Source: Quillaja saponaria (Eukaryota > Streptophyta > Magnoliopsida > Fabales > Quillajaceae). From it: 64,000 nucleotides of DNA. The notes under the pieces were generated by a model, which was not told the origin of the DNA, ran no database searches, and saw nothing but the letters and a program-made list of their open reading frames with translations. The stretch is from positions 15,074,062-15,138,061 of the forward strand of contig CM055611.1 in the NCBI GenBank assembly GCA_029379385.1, in the 5' to 3' direction. Both the position numbers and the translations under genes were made by a program. Shown here piece after piece: positions 35,441-49,000 of the stretch. How positions within the stretch are numbered: position 1 is the stretch's first letter; each line of letters starts with the position of its first letter.

Positions 35441-35941
35441 AAAATTTGTTAGATGCTAAATGTGTATTAATTTTTAAAACTATAGTTAGTTATAGTTAAT
35501 GAATAAATAAAATCAATAATGGAAATTAATAAATAATAGATAAAATTGATACACAATGTATTATATCAAGGTAATAGATTTAGAAAATTTTAAAATTATA
35601 TATAGCTTACTTGATTTTCTAAAAATGTTATTGAAATTTTTGTTCATTTCAAGAGTAAAATATGACTTATTTATTATATTTTCTTAAAATATAAATTTTT
35701 TAGCAAGTGTGCTTTCAAAGTTTAAACCATTTCACTTGGCACACTGAGATAACTAAAATGAGGAGAACAAAGTTTGTATCTCAATAGAAGGGAAAAAAAA
35801 AAAAAAAAGTGGAGAAAACTGAGAGAAGGAAGAACAAGAAGAACAATCTCTAGCAGAGGGCTGACATCAACTTTTCCATTCTTCTTTATACCAGGCGATT
35901 CTGGAAAAAATCTCCCTTTGACTAAGATCCTCTATATATAT
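35441..35941. other. AT-rich spacer before the second copy of the duplication
   Basis: No gene. It has an A18 tract at about 35791-35808 and a purine-rich stretch after it. The match to the first copy begins at its right edge (about 35942). Confidence 0.4.
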
Positions 35942-36759
35942 TTCCTTGTTATATTGTGAATTACAATAATTTTCTCTTTTCCTAAAATATTTTCCCCTAA
36001 TGTGTATACAAATGTGTTTTTGAGAATGATATAATTGCATCTTCCTGTCACTCACTAAAATTGACGTTTTGGAACGATGCAAATAGAGTAAAATTATATC
36101 TATAATTTTATTCTTACTAGTTAGAATTTAAGATTTAGTTCAGTTGAATTGAGTTTAAAAGATACATTGTCAGGATTTTTGTTTCTAATAATAGAATCAG
36201 ATAAAAAATGTGAGTTTTAATTTTCCTTGGATGAATGTATTACTTTTTTTATATTGTATGTTGGCTTCAGGGGTTTTGGGTAGATAGTCATGAAAATTTG
36301 ATGAACAAATTATGTTGTTACCCAGATTTAGAAAGGAAATCCATAATGGCTCCTTTCTGAATGCTTTCAAAAGTTAAATAAAAAAAAAATAGCATCCTTT
36401 GAATCCATATGGTATTGCAATTGGTGAAACATCTCCACACAAATTTTGTAAAAAAAGTGATAAATTATTGGCATCGATTGTGAAAACTAAACTTAATTAT
36501 GCAAATTCTGGAAATATTAATTATAGGTAATTGATATCCTCAGATCACCTTTCACAGATCTGTTTTGCTATGTGATGGGTCCCACTTGCGCAGTTCATCA
36601 AGCATACAATGCATGACAATGGTCATGTTTTGGTATAGTAAGAATAATAGTACACTCGGAAGAGCCTTATTTTTTCTAAACTTACATTTCTATTATTCAA
36701 ACTAGGAATCTTGTCTTTCTTCTCAAAATGTTGTGCCAGTTGAACTAGCAAATTGAGTT

Positions 36760-36772
36760 TTTTATATATAAA
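36760..36772 (+). promoter_or_regulatory. Candidate TATA box upstream of the V-ATPase G gene
   Basis: TTTATATATAAAT lies about 255 bases before the ATG at 37025 and is largely kept in the pseudogene copy (TTTATATATGAG near 3273). The distance is long for a direct leader but possible. This is motif only. Confidence 0.3.
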
Positions 36773-37024
36773 TGATGCTAATTAAATACATGTGCCATAG
36801 GTGAATATGATACAGGTATTCACAAACCTCTAAATAATCAGTAAAACTTTTGTATCGATGCATAACATTTTCCTCGTGGATTGGCTCGTGACTTCAGTAT
36901 ATGGAATCGAATAAGTTCGTTTCTCACCAAAGTTTGTGAAATTCATGAAATCTGCTACCCTCAAATCTCAAGTTAGGTTCTATTCTTTTTCTTTTCTTTT
37001 TTTTGACGAGAAATTACAGTTTCC

Positions 37025-37643
37025 ATGGATCCCTTTAGAGGAAAAGGAGGCATTCAGATGCTGCTAACTGCAGAACAAGAAGCCCAACACGTTGTTTCCA
37101 GTGCAAGAAACTGTAAAATCCCAATCCTTATATCTCTCTTTTTTCTTTTTTTCAATTTCAAGATTCTAAATCTTCAACTCCCATTGTTATTTGCCAGCTA
37201 AATAATTGATTGAACAATATGATTCTCCATTTTGTAGAACATACTTCTTTTCATTTCGATTATCCTCGTTTGTGTTAAATCTTCAGTGAAGTTGCAAACA
37301 TTGAAGCATGCGAAAGAAGAAGCTGAGAGGGATGTGGCACTCTACCGCTCTCAGATGGAAACTGACTACCGAAAGAAAATTTCTGAGGTACTCTAAACAC
37401 CTTAAGAATGCATGCTAGAGAAAAAGTAAACTTTTCGTTTTTGAGTTGCGTTATGTTTTTCTTTTTTCTTTTTTTATCTGTTTGCTTGAATTTTCATAGA
37501 CAAGTGAGAGCTCTGGATCTAATGTGAAAAGGCTAGAAGAGGAAACAGAATCAAAGATTCAGATTTTAAAGGCATCAGCTTCAAGGGTCTCACCAGAAAT
37601 TGTTGTTATACTAATCAAGTATGTTACAACTGTGAGAACTTGA
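37025..37643 (+). CDS. VHA-G: V-type proton ATPase subunit G, complete, 3 exons, 110 aa
   Basis: Exons: 37025-37112, 37287-37387, 37500-37643, with GT-AG introns of 174 and 112 bases. The spliced frame is open for 110 codons, the usual length for plant subunit G. Exon 1 gives [20 protein letters not shown] and SSARN, and the first splice completes a Leu as in other plant G subunits. Exon 2 gives the basic/acidic helix [20 protein letters not shown]. Exon 3 gives [15 protein letters not shown], then [20 protein letters not shown] and TGA. Subunit G pairs with subunit E in the peripheral stalks of the vacuolar H+-ATPase, which hold the catalytic head against the membrane rotor. The protein is almost entirely a coiled helix with no membrane segment. 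The pseudogene at 3501-4170 is its decayed paralogue. All junctions and the frame agree with the family, so the call is firm; expression is not shown by the sequence. Confidence 0.94.
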
Positions 37644-38114
37644 TGGATGAAGCTAGGTTAGCTCTTAAACTCCTTGCTTTTCTTTTCTATTTTCAAACAC
37701 TTAGTTGTGTGTACATGTTTGTTGTTTATGAAAGCTAAAATTGCATTGAATTATGCTTTTCCACTTTATATATGCAAGTCCATTTGTTTTTTTAGCTACA
37801 ATAACTTGTAGTATTCTTACAACTCTTCAGTGTTCCTCATGCCTAGACACTGATGTTTCTACCTTGATATATGATATGATGATCAACTTGTGTATAATCT
37901 TAGAAATGAGACTAGTTGTATGAGTTACTATTTGATTAGCTGCTAATTATATACGTATAGAAGTTCATTCTATAAATAGCTACCCATACAACTTTATTTT
38001 TGAAAGAAAAATGATACCAAAAACTTCACATTTTGTGGAAAAACCAAGTTGTAGTAATAATTACATAACAACTCTTTAGACTCACAATGCGTGATTTAAG
38101 TAGTGAACCTTAAT

Positions 38115-38260
38115 TGAGCTCAACAGTTGAGCGGTCTTTATAATGTTAGAAGTTTGAACCCGCATAAAAATATTTATGAAAAGGGAATGAGATTAGCTTC
38201 ACACCAAAAAAATATGGAGATACTCGTGAAAAACCAAAATAATGATAATAATAACAACTC
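38115..38260 (+). mobile_element. Possible tRNA-derived SINE
   Basis: The stretch 'gagctcaacagttgagcggt' resembles a tRNA A-box region. GTTTGAACCCG about 30 bases on resembles a B box, and an A-rich tail follows near 38220-38260. It lies in the part of copy 2 that is absent from copy 1, consistent with an insertion after the duplication. Confidence 0.35.
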
Positions 38261-38483
38261 TTTACTTTTACAACAAAACATTTCATTGTGTTTCAAGTTT
38301 CAAGCAACTATATTGTATTACTTGTTTGTCCAGTTATCTATTCAATTTATTAATTTTCTTTTTCTTTTTTGTTTTGTGCTCTTCTTTGGGTTCAGTTAAC
38401 GACGGCGAAGCATGTAAAAGAAAGTCAACTACAAATAAAAGGAGGCAAATTAAGGAAGCAAAGATGTATTTGTCTAGAATTTG

Positions 38484-38484
<1 letters not shown>

Positions 38485-38515
<31 letters not shown>
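38485..38515. repeat. TA microsatellite
   Basis: An uninterrupted (TA)n tract of about 30 bases inside the duplicated region. The first copy has only a short TA tract here (12126-12132). Other (TA)n tracts lie at 27869-27893 and 57380-57400. Confidence 0.9.
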
Positions 38516-38518
<3 letters not shown>

Positions 38519-38670
38519 CAGGGAGATTTGTCAGAAAATTGCATTCCTACTATTTATTTCTTCTAACAATATGTTTATGCTCGTATTATTTCTAGTCACC
38601 CTGTAAGAAATGTAATTCCTTTTTCTTTATTTTTTCTGCTGAAAAAATAAAATGTTCATTCGTTAAGAGA

Positions 38671-39330
38671 TATTTGTTGGAAATAATAGGTAAATATATC
38701 TAATCAATTTACAACAATTAAATTAAACGCAAAGTAAGAGATTTTATAATACAAAACATTGGCCTTAAGACTTGACTTGCTCTCTCGGCGTACATACTCA
38801 TGTAAAGAATTTCAACGGGATAAATGAATAGATTGTGGATTGTTTTTTAATTTTTACACGTAACATAAAGAATCATAGAGAGCAGCTAACCACTCTTTCT
38901 TTGATCATTGCACACAAGAGATGGACGGTTGAGATCGATGCTTTTGAATCCTACATTTATTCTTGACCGATCGAGAGATCCACAAAAAAATTGTGTTTCC
39001 TTGTCGTCGTCATCATTATCATCATCTTTCTCTTTTATCTCAGAAGATGGAGGTAATACGATAATAGGGTTATGATAGAGTTTTCTTAGATTCGGTATGG
39101 AAGCAATGTCTTACTGAAGTTCTGAATCTTTGATGGAACAGCGTCATTAGTATTCGGTTATTGGAAAAACTATTGTTTAATTAGTTATTTTATTATTTTC
39201 CTTATTTGTGCTGTATATTAATTTGGACTCTCAAATCCTATTTCATATATATTTGTGAGTTTTTTGTCCAATATTTAAAGTTATAAATTGTTAAGTTGAG
39301 AGACACCGTTATATATTTAATTAATTAATT
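38671..39330. other. Intergenic spacer downstream of the V-ATPase G region
   Basis: AT-rich DNA with a slightly more mixed stretch at 38880-39060. No reading frame or element was recognised. Confidence 0.4.
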
Positions 39331-39422
39331 GATCAATACAAATATTATTTTATATTTAAAAAAATATTGATGAAATGATCAATACAAATATTATTTTATA
39401 TTTAAAAAAATATTGATGAAAA
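39331..39422. repeat. Two perfect tandem copies of a 46-bp unit
   Basis: The unit starting 'gatcaatacaaatattattt' at 39331 is repeated immediately from 39377. Confidence 0.92.
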
Positions 39423-40099
39423 TCCCCCCGCTAATTAATAAAATTAAATTATCTTTCCATGATCTTTTCCTGAACCAAACTGAATCTTTTGATTCATTTG
39501 GCTCTCACACTCAATTACTTATGGATATGAAAGTTTCCCATATTATCTATGTAATGAGCCTAAGCTTCCTTCTTTATTCTTATTCTAAAATTGAAATATT
39601 AATACTTGATGCATTGATACTAAACTAAGCAATATACTCAATACTTGAGACCTGAATTTACAGGGTGATCAAAACATGGCAATGGACTCAACTTTATAGT
39701 GCGTAACAAAAAACTATCAATAATGCAGCCAAATTAGATTCTCATTTCTCCCAGTCCTGGTGGTAATTGAACAGAGCCGAACCTTGGGTAAGTCTTTAAA
39801 AAGCTGTGTGTTAATGATTATATATATTGTATCATATTAAATACAGATGAAGTAAAATGTCAAGATAATAGCTGTTAGATCAAACCTCTCTATCTTTAGT
39901 ACCTTCTACACTTTATAAACGACCTTTGTGCCTAAGCAGTACCGGTTGAGTTGGGGAAGCTAGAACGGGGCAAAAGAAAAAGGTTTCTATCGCGCATAGC
40001 TTGTTTCATGTACATGGTTTGACAGTGCACTGTATGACAGTCTCAGATGAGCACAGAAATGGCTCCAGGCAAAGATTGTTTATCTGACAGCTGAATTGA
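39423..40099 (-). other. 3' flank and untranslated region of the ARABIDILLO gene
   Basis: The stretch follows the stop codon of ARABIDILLO on the minus strand (stop at 40102-40100). The part up to about 39880 has mixed composition, as expected for a 3' UTR. I could not fix the polyadenylation site. Confidence 0.4.
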
Positions 40100-43000
40100 T
40101 TATAAGATGGTTTGTTCCGTCTGGTGGTGCTCAAGGTTGCGAAGAACAATTCTGGCAAATATTTTCGCTTCAAGTGGGGCAGTTGCTGCTGCAGCTGCTG
40201 CACGCAAAATTCTCGCTGCTCCAGCATTTTGCATAAGGCTTGCATGGTGCATGGCATGTCTTCCACCAGGAACAGTAAACTGCAATTAAAACACAACATA
40301 CACCGTGAAACCCAGTGTCCATCAGATTTCATCAGACCCATTGAAAAAATTGACCCAAAATTAACATATTGTATCTGAATATTCATAAGGGGAGAGGATA
40401 CAAACATTGAAAATCTTAGCAAGCTAAAATTACCTGGAGAAGAGCAAATGCAGCACAAGTCTTGAGTGTAAATGATGGATTTCTCAGCATGACAACAAAT
40501 CTTCCAATTTCAGCTCCACTGGGAATACAAAAGCTTTGACTCATAAAAAAGGCAAGATAGAAAAACAGATACATATGAAAGAACCATCAAGTCTTCTAGT
40601 TATACATATGTGAAGTCATCACTTGGTAAATTGAAGAGGACCTTTTCACATATATGGTACCAGTGGATGTCTATCAATCCCTCATTTCACTTTCTTTTGT
40701 AAAATTCTTAGATGGTTTTTTTCTTTTCTTCTCTTTTTTTGAAACTTCGTATTGTAATTTGTAGTAATTATAGTATTTGTTGTTTTCTAGCCTTTGGTGG
40801 GGCGTGTTTGTGCTCGCCTTGTGTACAAAGCTATTACCCTTTAATTCTTAATAAAATTATTACTTTATCAAAAAGAATAATTGTGTTGGCCTGCATAATA
40901 GAAACCTCTCAGGCTAGTGGTAGAGATAAGATCGGCAAAACATTATGCGCAAAGATCTGACATTTAGGGAAACAGTGACCAACTCTTTGAACAAACTTCA
41001 GATCTGTAGATAACTTATTTTTTTCTTTCCCTGCTGTTCTATGCAACGACAGTCACAACCAGTTCCCTAGGTGCATTACAGAAGCTTTTAAGAAAGGGCT
41101 GAGAACAATGACTGATGAAAATCTTACATTCTTTAGTTTCAGAAAAAGATCGAATGGCAATGGATTTGAATGCTTACATGGAATATATGTAGCCAAAACC
41201 AAAATAATGAAAGTGACTTGAAATGACCTTGGTATCAACATCAGGCATTACCAAAATGAATTTGAGGTACCATGTTTCACTTTTCATAAACAGTTTTGAT
41301 CATCACTAAAATAATGGATTCAGACCTTGACTTGCCAACTCTGAAGCAGGATACTTGCAAATATGTGCCGTACCGGTGTCGGATACATATCCAACACGGA
41401 TAGGGCTGGATGCTACCCAAAGAAGTTTGGATAGAGCTAGATACAATAACTTGTTTTTTTTTTTTTTTTGTTGATTTCTTTCATCCGATTCGCAGTAAGA
41501 ACAAGCAACGTTCCAAAATCAGGGATTTACATTAGAATCAGCTCTTATTACCTTCTCAAAGGCTCAAAGCAGATCACAGGTCCCTTACACTGATGAAACC
41601 CCAATCTAAAAACCCCTTCTCAGTCCATGTCGCAGCAATCCTTTCTTCTTTTTTCTTTTCTTTTGGGTTTGTTATAAACTGAGTTTTAAAATTAATATTC
41701 AAGTACTGAATTCTTTGGGCCACTTAATGGGCTCAGTTTGCTCTTTTTCTTCTGTTTTTTAGAACATATAAATGATTGGACTTATGTGCTATTCTCTTTT
41801 ATCCCTCAAAAAAAAGAAAAAAAATAGTTTCTATGCTCTTTGCAATTGCTTATTACAGTTTTTTATGGGTATTGTTATGTAGACTACAAAATTTGTTAGG
41901 TACACTACAAATGCACTAGAAGACAAAAACAAAATCACTACATCTTTTTATTTGTAGTCCACCTAACAACATTAGGTAGTGCACATAGCACCATCCTTTT
42001 TTATTTCAAATACTTGTGAGATATATATTTTATTATTGTTCTAAAATATGCTATATTTGCTAACTCTCATTTGTGCTATTAATATTAATTTTAAATTATT
42101 TATAACTTTATACATATAATAAATATTTTAAAAATTATTTAATTCAACACATCCTATCGTACCCTAGATTTTTAAACATTGACAGAGCCCCATATATGAT
42201 ACATAATGTGTCCTATTACCCATATCCGTATCCTGCTCCATAGCTTGCCAAACAACTAACTATAGAGTTCACAGAAAGAGAGACAGAGAAAGTGAAACCT
42301 GCATCTTAGATGTCCAGCTTCTTGAATACGAGCAACTTCGGTTACTTGTGCCAATGCTGCTGGAGCTGATGATGCAGCAGCCGCAGCAAATGCTTGTTGA
42401 TCAGAAAACATGAAGACAAAGGTTTCGATGTGCTTCAAAGCCAACTTTCTAGGTCCATCCAAGTTCACACTCTTAGGATTGCCTTCTGATGAATTGCCTG
42501 ATGCAAGTTCGTCCATTCTGCAAAAAGTATCATGAAAGTTCAAAAATATATGCAAAAGCTGATCCTTCCAAAAAAATTTAATTGGCTTAACTAAGTAGCA
42601 GTACATAACATTAACAAGTCTGAGTATCCATTTAATACATGCATGCACCCTTTTTCTTTTCTTTTCTTTTTTTGGCAGAGCGGAAGGGAGGGGGGAGAGA
42701 GAGAGAGGAGGTAAAGGCAGTGACTTCTATAATATCCAAAATCATAAACACAAGCAACAGATTAGGAAAATCTAACACATTCAGATGCATTTGTGTCCTA
42801 CTGCCTAACAGATATCAATGCAAATAGATGATGTAAGACAAGAAAATCTATCCTCCCCAACCACAAGACAGGCCTGAGGTGGAAAACCACTTTATCACAT
42901 GTTCAACAGAAAAAGGTTAGCTGCATTTGTCACTCATACAACAGAGATTGAAAATTTTTAATTCTAACTTCTAATTATGCTATGAGTCTCCAATAAAAAC

Positions 43001-46000
43001 AGAGAATGTATGAAGCAATCAGTGTCTTATCAGCTGTTTCAATAACCAATTTCCTAGCTCTCTCTTCTTCAGGTCTCCCATAGACTTGTCAGATTTGTCA
43101 TTCCCACTAACTTCAAAATTGTGACAACCATTGTATACAAATAAAAAAAATAAGAATTGACTGGGTATACAAGAAATGACTCCCCAAGATTGATGATGTC
43201 TCATATAAAATAACAATGCATATAATGACATAAGTATTGGTACATGAGTAAATTGAATCAGTAGCCAAAGCTTGTTTTCTTTATCTTGTATTGGACATCC
43301 TAATGGTTACGAGAATGATTAATTAAAAATTTTAAATAGCTGAAAATAATTGTATTTGGTATAAGAGATTATAGGAACTTGGCAACGAGAAATTAAACAA
43401 GAGTAAAAGGATCATATCCATCAGAAATTACCTCCCATCAAACATGTAAGCCAATGCCAATGCAGCCATGAAACGTGCCATTTTTGATACTGATGAAGAA
43501 CAGAGATGAACAAGTGCTGAAACTCCTCCTTCCTCCACTATTCGAAGAGCGTTACCAGGATTGAAAGCAAGATTCCATAGTGCTCCTGCCGCAGTTTCAT
43601 GGACATCCTGAAAGTAGACAGTAGCTTGAGTCTGTATCAGTCTTTCCTTGAAACAAATAAAGATATTTACAGGATAAAACTGAGCATATCGTTCTTTTTT
43701 TTTATTTATTATTTTCTCGGGAAGTAAAAGTATTATTCCCTCCATCCCAATTGTTAGTTCCTTTTGACTAATAGACAAAGTGTAAATTACATTAATGCAC
43801 GTGCAATCTTGTCTACAAATAAAGACAATACTGTTTTCTAGAAGTAGAGGAAATTACTTGTGAAAACGGAATTTGAGTGTGAATTGGAAGTGCAATATAG
43901 TAAAGTAAGTCTATACTTTAACTTTTGTGCAGGGACTGTTACTTTTGGGATACAACAAAGGGAACCAACTAGCAATTTGGGGCAGAATGAGTATTCATTA
44001 GCGAGAAAAGTACCAAGGAAGCACATCTGATGTACCCCCAAAATATATAAAAGAAATTCTCACGAAAAACCCCATTAAAATTAAGAACAAAGAGAAACCC
44101 AGGTCCAAAGTTCAGATAGACCATGAAGCACACAAAATATATGAGCAGTATACACCAGTTATGGCAAAAAGAATAAGTAGTATTTTGGGTAATGAATTTC
44201 CAACCTGTGCTAACTATAATCTCAAAAAGAGAATTCTTATCTGATAAATATGTTGCTTTTCATTGCAGCTTCTATGATTACTTTTTCTCAAATTGGAAAA
44301 GGGGTGGATCTACTCACAAGCTAGTTGACCCCACTAGCTTTTGAAAATTACATATAGGCCCTACAAAAAATATCATATTGCCCCCACTCATTTAGTGTTA
44401 AATAAATTAACCCCCCCCCCCCCCCCCTGGCCTCACACACAGATTTTAATTTTTTTTTTCAATTTTGCCCCACTAATAAATTTCTTAAGACAAAAATCAA
44501 ATAAATATTAGTTAAATTATACTCTATAAATTTTAGAACTCGGCACTTAACTTTTCAAAACTCACTAAAAATCTAACAATATAGTAAGGAAAAACATATT
44601 CAATTTTTTTAATCTATTTGATTTTTTTTTCTCACAGAACTCATGATACTTGATAACTAATTTTATAATTTATATTGCACATTTACAAAGAGAGATTTGG
44701 AGAACTAAAAAAACAGAATAATAGATACTTTTGTAAAATTGATTGAGACAAGAAATCGAATTATAGGCAGGGACACAAACAACAAGAAGAGAGCACTCGG
44801 TCTAGGAATGCTATCTATTAAGTGTATCTTACAACTATTAAATAATGACTAGTGTACTTTACAAATATTAGAAAATAAATTCTATCTTGCGATTAAAATT
44901 GTCTTAGAAACTTTCAATTTCATTAGTTTGGCATCTCTTTTCTCTCATCCTCCTATTGTTATAAATTATTACAGGAATTTGATTCATTGGGATTAGAATT
45001 GCAAGGTTGTTTACTATTTACATGAAACAAACTTATGTCCATACAACTTAGCAAATTTTATTCCGTGAAACAAAGTTACGAAAAAAATTTAATTGTGTCG
45101 GTGTGTATAATATTTATACTTATATAAAAATATTCGCCCCACTAACAAAATTTTCTAGATCCGCCACTGGTTATTGGAATGTGAGTAATGTATTGTCATG
45201 ATCTTCTATAGATTAAGAGTAAATGAATTTCAAAGATCAGGCTCCATCAGAGTTAACCAGGGAGCACTCATTACGAGTCCCTATAGCAAGCAACAACAAT
45301 TTACACCAAACTTAGAACACACCATCCCAAAACCAAATATAACAACAAAAGTGCTTGCCAGTAGAATGAGCAATAAGATCTTATAATAATATAATAACTG
45401 TAGTCTAGCTGTCCAATTAAATATGGCCCCATTCACATTTAATAGATTTTTAATAACTAAGGAATTTATAGGTAAAGGAAAAGAGTTGCAAGGTGACACA
45501 CGGATGCATAAGTTGTTGAAACCAATACGCAGTAAGTAGGTCGTACGAAGAAAACCAAGTTCCTGGTGAACAACATGATTATAGACAAAATAAATGCTGA
45601 AACATATATCTACTTTACAAATCTGGATTCCTATAGTTGTCTTAACATGGGACATGCCCAGCACATTCCAGATTCTCTATTGTACCTCAACTTTTCCATT
45701 AATTGAACAAAATTCAACTTAAACTCAAGACCTTCAATTATACTTCTAAAATCAACTAATACTAAGATATAAACTGTCTAGATCAACACAAATAATTTTC
45801 CTCTATGTAAACTTGATAAACTTCCCTCAATAAGCAATCTAAAAGTTGCAAATAAGTTCAAGAATATGGCTGTTGTCATTGTTTTCCATTGTTCTAATAC
45901 ATCCCAAAGGTCCTTAATAATCTTCAAAATATATAATTACCCAAGTTACAGTGAATAACTTGTGAATTCAAAAGATTGTCATCCTTCCACGACTTTATGC

Positions 46001-49000
46001 AGCTTGGAGAAAAAGCAGGAAAAAAAAAAATCGACGGTTACATACTTACATCTTTAACCTTACATCTTTGCACACCAATGAGTTTTTGAGCCAAAGAAGA
46101 AGCACCTAAGTCTCAAGTTCTCAACTACAAAATCTCATTAGGTCATCTAGCTTTTTATTTTATGTTGAAAAGTCTAAGCTTTTTTACTTGAATAAGAGCA
46201 CTTAACATGCCATATACAGTTGAAGATTATGGCACTGATCATAAGAAGAAGATAAACTTAGCAATAAATATCACCATGCCGGTGGCAAATGAAATAACAT
46301 TAAAAATATTTGGGTATGGAATGCAAAATTCAAGAGGGAAGGATGTGGCACAACACTGTAGAATCCAAAACAGTAAGCCACTTTCCACAAGACATGGGCC
46401 AGACACCGCCAACAGCCTAGCACAAGAAAATATGAGTTTTTTCAACGAAGACAAACCTAACCATTTAGAGACAGTTAATAACTGATTAACAGCTTTTCCC
46501 AAAATAAATTTGGAAACAATAGTTATACCAAGATGACAAACTACTGAAATTAAACCCTGAAGGCCAAGGAAATAAAGTTCACAAGAAACCTACAAATTTC
46601 AATGACGACAATAGTTAAAATCAAGAATGACCAAAAATGCATCTCAAAGAAATGATGAAATTCCATTCATCATAGAGATATAGTTTTAATTACGAGGAAC
46701 TGGACCAACCAACACAACTCTTGGACATGTGGTACCAACGAAAACCTGGGTGCAAGGTAGCCCCCACCCATGTCACCAGCTAAAGCAGATAACAGTATAG
46801 TGTTGAGCAGAATGAAAAAAAAAATGTTTACAAACATTGAGTGCCAAGGAAATAAGTTACTTACCTCAGCATCAGAGCGTGCCAGTACAATCAGAGGCCC
46901 AACTCCTCCTTCTCGTCCAATAGCAATGCTGACAAAACAAAGGCAGCTAACATTACTCATAACAAGGACAAGCTAAATAGTAAATGTGTGACAAAATTTA
47001 ACAAAAATAAGAAAAGCAAGTAAAACCAGAAAGTCAAAAAGAAAATCATATATCTTCCTTTCCTTTTCAATGAGTAAAGAATGCATTCAAAAAGGCCAAG
47101 GTGGCATCAGAACATAAAACCCTTCATTGTTACACTGCTGAGTTTTTCATTTTCATAAGAACAATTTCTTAATTGTTCCTTGATCCAATCCACTACTAGT
47201 GCCAATGACTTTGATCTACTATATTACGACTCACTGGTCGTGCCAAAGAGTGTACAACTATAGGTACAGAAAAATCCTCAGGACGGAAATGTGGACCTTG
47301 ATATCTGGGAAGTTCCAACTCAAATAGAGCAAGTTTAGATGTATTAATATTTAAATGAGCACTTTGTTGAGTGATTCATGCAAAATTGGAAATAAAGAAA
47401 TATGTCAGTTATCTACATGGTTAATAAAGAGCTAGCTGTGCTTTCTATGGTATGAAATCAACAATAATTTCAATGCAAAGCTGCAAATTATAAGAAGAAA
47501 CCGACTATGCCCACAATGTATCACATCAAAGGAATAGTGTTGGATCCTGTCCCCTGCCTAAGCCAAAATATGCCTCCTTCCACGTAACGTCAGTCAAATG
47601 TTTAAGGTCACTGGCATACCACCTTGTGAATCAGGAACATGAAAAATTATTGACACTTGGAGCTCCATTCCATGTAAGGAAAAAAACTACAGTTCCAGCT
47701 CTAAAGGTTAGCACCAGTGCAAACTTGTAAACCCTCTTAAAAAATTTCATAACCGATGTGGCAAAAGTTTGAGCCCCATGTAAAAATATTATATATATAT
47801 ATTTTTTTTTTTAATAAGTAAGCCCATTGTAAAAATATTGATACCTCCAAAAAATAAATGAAGACCATAAGATTAACTTACTAGGTATGCATAAATATAA
47901 GATTCCAAAGAGAAGAAGACATACTTTGGTGTATAACTTTCTCATTTATTTTAGGGGTTACATATATTCCACTTGGAGGTAAAAACATATTTCAAAGGGA
48001 GTACAAAAGTTGTCAAAAAAACTATGTTGGATCGTCCAAATAAAATAGATTCAATTTCCATTTTTTCACTTTAGTTACAAAGTTTTTAATTTCAAGGCAA
48101 CAAAGAAAGACGGAAAATGGAAACGAAAATTATCATTGGATTTGGTAAGCTACCGCCATATGTGAAAGCCATCATCCCAATCACCAAGTACAGTCTCCAT
48201 CTTTGTTTGCATGCTAAGGTGCCTTCTAAAATCGTGTTTGTTTGGACAACCTCCCTAAATCATATTCTAACAGAAGACAATCTTATGAAGAGAGGTCTTT
48301 CAATCGTTAGCTGGAGTTATCTATGCAAAAACAATAGCGAGATGGTGGTCCATTTATTTATCCACTGTCCAGTTCCTAGAGCCTTGTGGGAGTTGGTGTT
48401 ACGGCTATTTGGGGTTATTTGGGTGATGCCCTATCAGTTATGGATATTCTGTTTAGCTGGAAAAAGAGGGGAGGAAGAAGTGGTCAGCTAGCTTGGTGGG
48501 CTGCTCCTTTGTGTATGATGTGGAAGGTTTGGCTTGAGAGAACAATAACTGTATTTTAAGAATGAGAGGCATCAGTGAGTAAATTGAGGAATTGATATCT
48601 ATACATCCCCCAATTTACTCAACTAGGTCGTTTCTACATTTCTTAGATGGTTTGAGTTGTAATTTGTAGTTTTGTCTTGTATTGCTTTTTGGTGGGGTGA
48701 GTTTATACCCGCGTTGTGTATCACAAAAAAAAAAAGATATAGCTCTACGTTTCTTTTAATAAAATTATTACTTATAAAAAAATAAACAAAACAAAACCGA
48801 AAACCAGCATCAACCCTTGCAACCTGAAAGTATTATCTTTCCCACTGGCCAACCACCATATTTTTAGATTTGGCATGAGAACGCAACACTATTATGTCCC
48901 ATAAGATCCAAATTGCAAAACCAGAAAGCCGCTAAGCTCTAGTCCGGATCCAACTTATAAGTTTTGCTCTCAAGAATCTTGACCAAAATTGTTATTAAAA

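Larger units (their letters stand above)
35942..38670 (+). repeat. Segmental duplication, second copy (intact V-ATPase G region)
   Basis: This copy matches 2519-4596 and 12120-12355. It holds the intact V-ATPase G gene with its upstream and downstream flanks. It contains about 400 extra bases around 37880-38300 that the first copy lacks, including a SINE-like piece near 38115. It does not carry the large insertion. Both copies are in the same orientation, with about 33 kb between them. Confidence 0.88.

Noticed and set aside
35774..35959. Lys/Arg-rich 61-residue frame
   Set aside because: It is driven by an A-rich tract, with no family likeness.
40107..40378. Plus-strand open frames across ARABIDILLO exon 12
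   Set aside because: They are mirror frames of an Ala-rich exon and have no family resemblance.
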